From Clostridiales bacterium (GTDB taxonomy: Bacteria; Bacillota; Clostridia; Tissierellales; Sedimentibacteraceae), in the NCBI GenBank assembly GCA_003457065.1, contig DMJQ01000134.1, forward strand, positions 753 through 10,130: 9,378 nt of DNA. Reading direction: 5' to 3'. The stretch's first letter is position 1. Every line of letters begins with the position of its first letter. Below, one piece after another: positions 5,915 to 9,378 of this stretch. Below the pieces are notes generated by a model. That model worked only from the letters and a program-made list of their open reading frames with translations. It had not been told where the DNA came from and searched no databases. A program made the translations under genes and the position numbers.

Positions 5915-6271
5915 ATGATTAGCAGTGATGTAATACGTGGTTATAACGATACCATGATTTTGTATCTGTTACTTCATGAATCCTCTTACGGCTATGAAAT
6001 TTCCAAAAAGATCAGGCTGCTTACAGAAGAAAAGTATACCATGAAGGAAACCACGCTTTATTCAGCATTTAAGAGGATGGAATCAAACGGGCTCATTGAA
6101 TCTTACCCGGGAAACGAAACTAACGGTAAAACAAGAACCTACTATAGAATAACAGATAAAGGCCGGAGTTATTACAGGGAGAAATGCAAGGAATGGGAAA
6201 TAACTCAGGAAGTTATGGAAAAATTTATTATTAAGGAGGATACCGATGAATACAATCAGAAGTTATCTTGA
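5915..6271 (+). CDS. PadR family transcriptional repressor
   Basis: A 118-residue cytoplasmic regulator. The PadR winged helix fills most of the protein: ILYLLLHESSYGYEISKKI (15-33) with the typical GYEI, the recognition region KETTLYSAFKRMESNGLIES (44-63), and the wing KTRTYYRITDKGR (72-84). The C-terminal helix (about 85-105) is short, as in the small PadR subgroup, and would form the dimer contact. The gene has a weak AGAAGAG ribosome binding site. Its end overlaps the next gene by 26 bases, and the ribosome binding site of that gene lies in its coding sequence, so the two proteins should be made in fixed proportion. PadR followed by a HAAS/DUF1700 membrane protein is a common Firmicutes pair. 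It presumably represses this operon through 5842-5885; the inducer is unknown. Confidence 0.9.
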   Translation: MISSDVIRGYNDTMILYLLLHESSYGYEISKKIRLLTEEKYTMKETTLYSAFKRMESNGLIESYPGNETNGKTRTYYRITDKGRSYYREKCKEWEITQEVMEKFIIKEDTDEYNQKLS

Positions 6272-7217
6272 CAATATGTTTGCGGGACTGCCAAAGACAA
6301 GAGAAGTTTTAAAAGCAAAAGAAGAGCTGCTTGGTATGATGGAGGACAAATACCAGGAATTAAAGGACAGCGGAAAAACAGAAAATGAGGCTGTAGGGAT
6401 TGTTATTTCAGAATTCGGAAATCTGGAAGAATTAGCCGAAGCCTTAGGAATTAAAGGAGTGCTGGAGCAAAAAACAGAATTGCTTTTAATATCATCTGAA
6501 AGGGCAAGAAGCTATCTAAAGGATGCAAGAGAGACAGCTCCCAAGACTGCGGTTGGAGTGTGGTTCTGCATTATGTCTCCTGTATTGCTCATAACACTAC
6601 TCGGACTGACCGAGGCGGGAATTATCGGCATGAAAGAAGAATATGCGACAGCTTTGGGGCTGACAGTGCTGCTTATGCTTGTGGCGGTTGGTGTTTCTTT
6701 TTTTCTTCGATATTCGGGCAAGATGGAGAAATACAACGACCTGCAGCAGATGCCTTTCAGTCTGGATTATCAAACCGAACTCATGGCACGTGATATAAAA
6801 AAACAAGATGAACCGGTTTATAAATCAGCAGTCAATATTTCTGTTATTACATATATACTCAGTGCTCTGCCCATTTTAATAACATCACTTCTGATTGCAG
6901 AAGACGGAGCAAGTATTTTGTCTGTTTCGGTGACACTTATAATTGTTGCATACTCAACTTATAATATTATCAAAAATAGCGGTGCATACAATGCATGCAG
7001 AGTGCTTTTGCAGGAAGAAGACTATGCGGCTTCTCATAAAACAAACAAGGTATACAAAGCCGTTTCTTCTCTGTACTGGACAATTGTGACAGCCATATAC
7101 CTGGGATACAGTTTCATAACGATGAACTGGGGAATATCATGGGTGATATGGCCGATAGCAGGTGTATTATACGGTGCCATAGAGGCAATTGCCAGACTAA
7201 CGGAACATGAAAACTAA
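6246..7217 (+). CDS. HAAS (DUF1700-like) domain membrane protein with six helices
   Basis: A 323-residue membrane protein. Residues 1-70 form the helical HAAS/permease-prefix domain: YLDNMFAGLP (7-16), a long helix TREVLKAKEELLGMMEDKYQEL (18-39), and a second unit KTENEAVGIVISEFGNLEELAEAL (44-67). A linker precedes six hydrophobic segments at about 103-122, 134-154, 196-217, 222-242, 273-293 and 296-316. HAAS domains are found next to PadR regulators and are thought to sense or relay membrane or envelope signals; the reaction, if any, is unknown. AAGGAGG (6233-6239) lies six bases before the ATG, inside the padR coding region. It might titrate the PadR partner or protect the membrane when induced, but that is speculation. 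No enzyme motif was seen in the membrane part. Confidence 0.82.
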   Translation: MNTIRSYLDNMFAGLPKTREVLKAKEELLGMMEDKYQELKDSGKTENEAVGIVISEFGNLEELAEALGIKGVLEQKTELLLISSERARSYLKDARETAPKTAVGVWFCIMSPVLLITLLGLTEAGIIGMKEEYATALGLTVLLMLVAVGVSFFLRYSGKMEKYNDLQQMPFSLDYQTELMARDIKKQDEPVYKSAVNISVITYILSALPILITSLLIAEDGASILSVSVTLIIVAYSTYNIIKNSGAYNACRVLLQEEDYAASHKTNKVYKAVSSLYWTIVTAIYLGYSFITMNWGISWVIWPIAGVLYGAIEAIARLTEHEN

Positions 7218-7274
7218 AAAACATAAGAAAGCGACATTAAAATTTACACATACTTATGACGAGCGAGGAAGGTA

Positions 7275-7916
7275 ATGAAAAAAGGAATTATATTTGATTT
7301 AGACGGCACGCTGTGGGACTCGACCGAACAGGTAGTTAAGTCGTGGAACCATGTGATGAGCGGATGCGAAGATACCGGTTGTATCATGACAACTGAAATT
7401 ATGGAAGGTCTCATGGGAAAAACAATAAAAGAAATCGCAGGAATAATTTTAAGTGATGTAACTGAGGAGCGGGGATTAGAAATTATGAAAGGGTGCTGCA
7501 TAGAAGAAACGGCATATCTAAATAAGCACGGAGGAGTTTTATATCCCAAATTAGAAGAAACACTTAAAGAGCTTTCTGAAAGCTATGGACTATATATAGT
7601 CAGCAACTGTCAGGAAGGTTACATCGAATCCTTTTTAAAATACCATGGGCTTGAAAAATATTTTATCGATTTTGAAAATCACGGGAGAACCAATCTTTCA
7701 AAGGGCGAAAATATTAAACTAATAATGAAAAGGAACAAACTTGATAAAGCAGTCTATGTAGGAGATACCCAAGGCGACTGCGACGCCGCCGGGTTGGCAG
7801 GCATACCGTTTATTCATGCCAGCTACGGCTTCGGCAGTGTTAACAGAAAAATTTATTCCATCAACAATATCAATGAATTACCGGAACTGATTAAAAAGGG
7901 ACGTCAGGTTGTTTAG
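7275..7916 (+). CDS. HAD-superfamily hydrolase (phosphoglycolate phosphatase/beta-phosphoglucomutase-like)
   Basis: A 213-residue cytoplasmic phosphatase of HAD subfamily IA. All four motifs are readable: motif I FDLDGTLWDS (7-16) with nucleophile D8 and acid D10; motif II IVSN (108-111) with S110; motif III K143 in TNLSKGEN; motif IV VGDTQGDCDAA (162-172) with D164 and D168 for magnesium. A helical cap (about 15-85) sits between motifs I and II, as in phosphoglycolate phosphatases. Tryptophan at residue 14 is common in a subset of these enzymes. The natural phosphoester cannot be read from sequence. The start has AGGAAGG just upstream. It lies 57 bases after the HAAS gene with no clear promoter or terminator between them, so it may be partly cotranscribed. 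The last codons form one arm of the convergent terminator. Confidence 0.9.
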   Translation: MKKGIIFDLDGTLWDSTEQVVKSWNHVMSGCEDTGCIMTTEIMEGLMGKTIKEIAGIILSDVTEERGLEIMKGCCIEETAYLNKHGGVLYPKLEETLKELSESYGLYIVSNCQEGYIESFLKYHGLEKYFIDFENHGRTNLSKGENIKLIMKRNKLDKAVYVGDTQGDCDAAGLAGIPFIHASYGFGSVNRKIYSINNINELPELIKKGRQVV

Positions 7917-7924
7917 CCTGACGT
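7901..7924. terminator. Bidirectional hairpin terminator between the HAD gene and rsgA
   Basis: A perfect 8-bp stem ACGTCAGG (7901-7908)/CCTGACGT (7917-7924) with an 8-base loop containing the HAD stop codon (7914-7916). On the minus strand it is followed by CCC then five T residues, a fair terminator for rsgA. On the plus strand the tail TGTATTT is weaker. The two genes converge with only 17 bases between their stops. Confidence 0.7.
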
Positions 7925-7933
7925 TGTATTTCA

Positions 7934-9013
7934 TTAATCTTTACCGTATTTATTGCTGTTTTTGATAAACTTGCGGGCGTTTTTCTTGCCGCCGATGCTT
8001 TTAAACATTTCATTTATTTTTTTGCTTTCAATCTGCCTAAAATTTAAACCGTCATAACCGGCTTCCTTTTTAAGCTTCAAATAGCTTGAGAGCCTTTCTT
8101 CAGGCAGAAGTCCGCTTTCTATTGCCTCCCTGACTGCGCAGCCGGGTTCCTTTGTGTGAGTGCAGTCACTGAATCTGCATTGTCCGGACAGCTCATTAAT
8201 GTCGGAAAATGCTTTTGACAAATCGGTGCTTTCAATCCCGAGTTCTCTCATGCCCGGTGTGTCGATTACAATACCGCCTTCGGGAAGAACAATGAGCTCC
8301 CTTTTGGTGGTTGTGTGCCTTCCTCTGTCATCGTTTCTTATTTCCTGAGTTTCAAACAAATTTTCACCGGCCAGCTTATTGATCAGTGTAGTTTTTCCCA
8401 CACCGGATGAACCTATGAATGCAACAGTTTTGCCGTTATCTATATATTTTTTTACCGATAAATATCCGTCTTCCTTAAAGCTTGAAGTTACAATAATATC
8501 CACGCTCAAAGCGACTGTTTCAAGTTCTGCAAGCATTTGTTCCAAATTGCCGCACAGGTCTGATTTTGTAAGAACCACAACAGGAGTTGCGCCGCTGTCC
8601 CATGTTACACCGATGTAACGTTCCAGTCTTCTGAGATTAAAATCATTGTTGAGAGACATACATATAAAAACAGTGTCAATGTTTGAGGCGACAATCTGAC
8701 TCTCATTGGATGTTCCTGCGGCTTTTCTTATAAACACGCTTTTTCTTGTCAGCACGTGATGAATTATGGCATTTCCATCTTCATTTTCATCAAGCATAAC
8801 AAAGTCACCTACAGCCGGATAATCAGACGAGCTGACCGCATTATAACGGAACTTGCCTGAAATCTGGGCTTTTTTTTCGCCGTTTTCAGTAACGGCTCTA
8901 TACATACCTTTGTCTTGAGAGATAATTCTTCCTATTGTAAGATTTTCATACAAACCGGACTCGTTAATGAATCTTTCGCTGAGCCCGTAATTTTTCATGT
9001 CAGTTTTAATCAA
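7934..9013 (-). CDS. rsgA: RsgA, 30S ribosome-biogenesis GTPase (circularly permuted)
   Basis: A 359-residue GTPase that assists late maturation of the 30S ribosomal subunit in the cytoplasm. An N-terminal OB fold (about 25-98) is followed by GTPase motifs in permuted order: G4 TKSD (149-152), G5-like SS (177-178), G1 GSSGVGKTTL (201-210), G2 GRHTTT (231-236) and G3 DTPG (251-254). A zinc finger follows with ligands C279, C284, H286 and C292, and then a basic helical tail. The length is that of the longer form frequent in Firmicutes. The start is TTG at 9011-9013, with AGGAGG five bases upstream; the first ATG lies 15 bases further in and has no suitable ribosome binding site. The gene is the only clear one on the minus strand and has its own long leader with promoter 9154-9182. 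Confidence 0.94.
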   Translation of the reverse strand: MIKTDMKNYGLSERFINESGLYENLTIGRIISQDKGMYRAVTENGEKKAQISGKFRYNAVSSSDYPAVGDFVMLDENEDGNAIIHHVLTRKSVFIRKAAGTSNESQIVASNIDTVFICMSLNNDFNLRRLERYIGVTWDSGATPVVVLTKSDLCGNLEQMLAELETVALSVDIIVTSSFKEDGYLSVKKYIDNGKTVAFIGSSGVGKTTLINKLAGENLFETQEIRNDDRGRHTTTKRELIVLPEGGIVIDTPGMRELGIESTDLSKAFSDINELSGQCRFSDCTHTKEPGCAVREAIESGLLPEERLSSYLKLKKEAGYDGLNFRQIESKKINEMFKSIGGKKNARKFIKNSNKYGKD

Positions 9014-9018
9014 GTTAT

Positions 9019-9024
9019 CCTCCT
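9019..9024 (-). promoter_or_regulatory. rsgA: Ribosome binding site fixing the TTG start of rsgA
   Basis: On the minus strand AGGAGG lies five bases before the TTG at 9013, an ideal distance, and 20 bases before the first ATG. This supports the TTG start. Confidence 0.85.
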
Positions 9025-9042
9025 GAAATAAATTAATTATAG

Positions 9043-9075
9043 CGGAGGCATACGATTATAGATTATATACCTCCG
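9043..9075 (-). promoter_or_regulatory. Hairpin in the rsgA leader
   Basis: On the minus strand CGGAGGTATA (9075-9066) can pair with TATGCCTCCG (9052-9043): ten pairs including one G-U, with a 13-base loop. On the plus strand the same position is a C-A mismatch, so the RNA hairpin fits minus-strand transcription better. No T-run follows directly, so it is not a standard terminator. The 5' arm contains GGAGG, an SD-like sequence held in the stem. The stem overlaps the end of the possible 18-codon ORF at 9056-9112, and translation of that ORF would disturb it. Confidence 0.5.
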
Positions 9076-9112
9076 ATTTTGCTGCAATATCTATTAAAAT
9101 TTCGAATATCAT
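9056..9112 (-). CDS. Possible small upstream ORF (18 residues) in the rsgA leader
   Basis: A minus-strand ATG at 9112-9110 opens an 18-codon frame (MIFEILIDIAAKSEVYNL, stop TAA at 9058-9056). AAAGGAG (9128-9122) lies nine bases upstream, slightly long but a good match. Promoter 9154-9182 would place it about 35 bases into the rsgA transcript. The N-terminal half is hydrophobic with four isoleucines. Its last codons run into the hairpin at 9043-9075. It may be a leader peptide, a small membrane peptide or a gene remnant; I do not recognise it, and an ORF this short can arise by chance. Confidence 0.35.
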   Translation of the reverse strand: MIFEILIDIAAKSEVYNL

Positions 9113-9146
9113 AATACAACACTCCTTTCGGTTTGAGTTATAAACA

Positions 9147-9161
9147 TGTAAATATTTTACA
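9147..9161. promoter_or_regulatory. Palindrome overlapping the rsgA -10 box
   Basis: TGTAAATATTTTACA is a perfect 6-3-6 inverted repeat that covers the minus-strand -10 (9154-9159) and the predicted start of transcription. It may be an operator. AT-rich composition makes chance palindromes more frequent, so confidence is modest. Confidence 0.35.
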
Positions 9162-9182
9162 ATATAAAATTAATAAATTCAA
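9154..9182 (-). promoter_or_regulatory. Promoter of the rsgA transcript
   Basis: On the minus strand TTGAAT (9182-9177) is followed after exactly 17 bases by TAAAAT (9159-9154). Transcription would begin near 9147, giving rsgA a leader of about 134 bases that holds the small ORF and hairpin. Confidence 0.65.
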
Positions 9183-9293
9183 TAAAAATTATTTATTTAT
9201 ATTGCAAAGAATGGGAATTATTATAACATAAAAAGTATAATTGTTTAAAATATGGTTTTAAAGGGTATTTAATACATATTAGTTAATGAAAAA
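9183..9293. other. AT-rich intergenic stretch between divergent genes
   Basis: Between the rsgA promoter and the ribosome binding site of the right-edge gene I see no RNA gene or terminator. A plus-strand TATAAT lies at 9236-9241 but has no good -35 at 16-18 bases. CAATATAAA (9160-9168) and TTTATATTG (9196-9204) form a 9-bp inverted repeat of unknown meaning. The promoter of the right-edge gene is not confidently located. Confidence 0.4.
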
Positions 9294-9306
9294 GGGGGAG
9301 CGTAAT

Positions 9307-9378
9307 TTGAAAGAAAATAAAAGCAGTAAAAAGAGCTCTTTATTTAGCAGAACAGCAAATTCTTTTAAATATAAAGAA
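9307..9378 (+). CDS. Start of an unidentified protein, cut by the window edge
   Basis: GGGGGAG (9294-9300) is six bases before a TTG at 9307, which opens a frame that stays open for 24 codons to the window end. The visible residues (MKENKSSKKSSLFSRTANS, then FKYKE) are rich in lysine and serine and look like a cytoplasmic N-terminal tail. The frame is assigned because of the ribosome binding site and spacing. The family cannot be told from so little sequence. It is transcribed divergently from rsgA. Confidence 0.55.
   Translation, partial: MKENKSSKKSSLFSRTANSFKYKE

Noticed and set aside
7222..7258. CATAAG/CTTATG inverted repeat between the HAAS and HAD genes
   Set aside because: Six base pairs with a long spacer and no T-run; expected by chance.
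7244..7549. Minus-strand open frame opposite the HAD gene
   Set aside because: The plus strand encodes all four HAD motifs; no domain is seen in the antisense frame.
8160..8618. Plus-strand open frames opposite rsgA
   Set aside because: They lie over the conserved GTPase motifs of rsgA and look like complementary-frame shadows.
9043..9075. T-box or classical attenuator before rsgA
   Set aside because: There is no T-box consensus, no alternative terminator stem with T-run, and rsgA is not a known target of such control.

Overview
The window looks like chromosomal DNA of a low-GC Gram-positive anaerobe, most likely a member of the Clostridia or a related Firmicutes class. The basis is the AT-rich sequence, strong AGGAGG-type ribosome binding sites, a full set of sigma-A-like promoters (TTGACA/TATAAT type, 17-18 base spacers), frequent TTG/GTG starts, and families common in that group (PadR plus HAAS membrane protein, the radical SAM plus DUF4130 pair, long-form RsgA). 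The species cannot be named from this sequence. There are ten complete genes and one gene entering at the right edge. No tRNA, rRNA, CRISPR array, IS element or phage gene was seen.

Layout. (1) 155-2025: an ArsR-like winged-helix regulator and a 12-helix MFS transporter overlap by four bases. They are driven by a promoter covered by two abutting 17-bp palindromes, which looks like an autoregulated efflux operon. (2) 2061-4103: a strong extended -10 promoter drives a radical SAM protein with a C-terminal helix-hairpin-helix and a DUF4130 protein. This widespread two-gene module is predicted to act in DNA modification or repair, and its reaction is not established as far as I know. (3) 4120-5808: crcB (fluoride channel) and a YcaQ-type DNA glycosylase share a promoter and end at a strong hairpin terminator that contains the glycosylase stop codon. 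(4) 5837-7217: a PadR repressor with a palindromic operator across its own promoter overlaps, by 26 bases, a gene for a HAAS-domain protein with six membrane helices. (5) 7275-7916: a HAD phosphatase faces rsgA (minus strand, 7934-9013), with a shared bidirectional hairpin between them. (6) 9014-9306: the long rsgA leader, holding a promoter, a possible 18-codon upstream ORF and a hairpin, followed by an unidentified plus-strand gene that begins at 9307 and runs out of the window.

How they fit together. Two small regulator-membrane protein operons (1 and 4) are each apparently self-controlled through palindromes in their promoters. Between them lie two DNA-maintenance modules, the radical SAM/DUF4130 pair and the YcaQ-like glycosylase, with crcB in between. 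The most function-poor and therefore most interesting unit is the radical SAM/DUF4130 pair. The best regulatory signals are the twin palindrome at 160-193 and the operator at 5842-5885.
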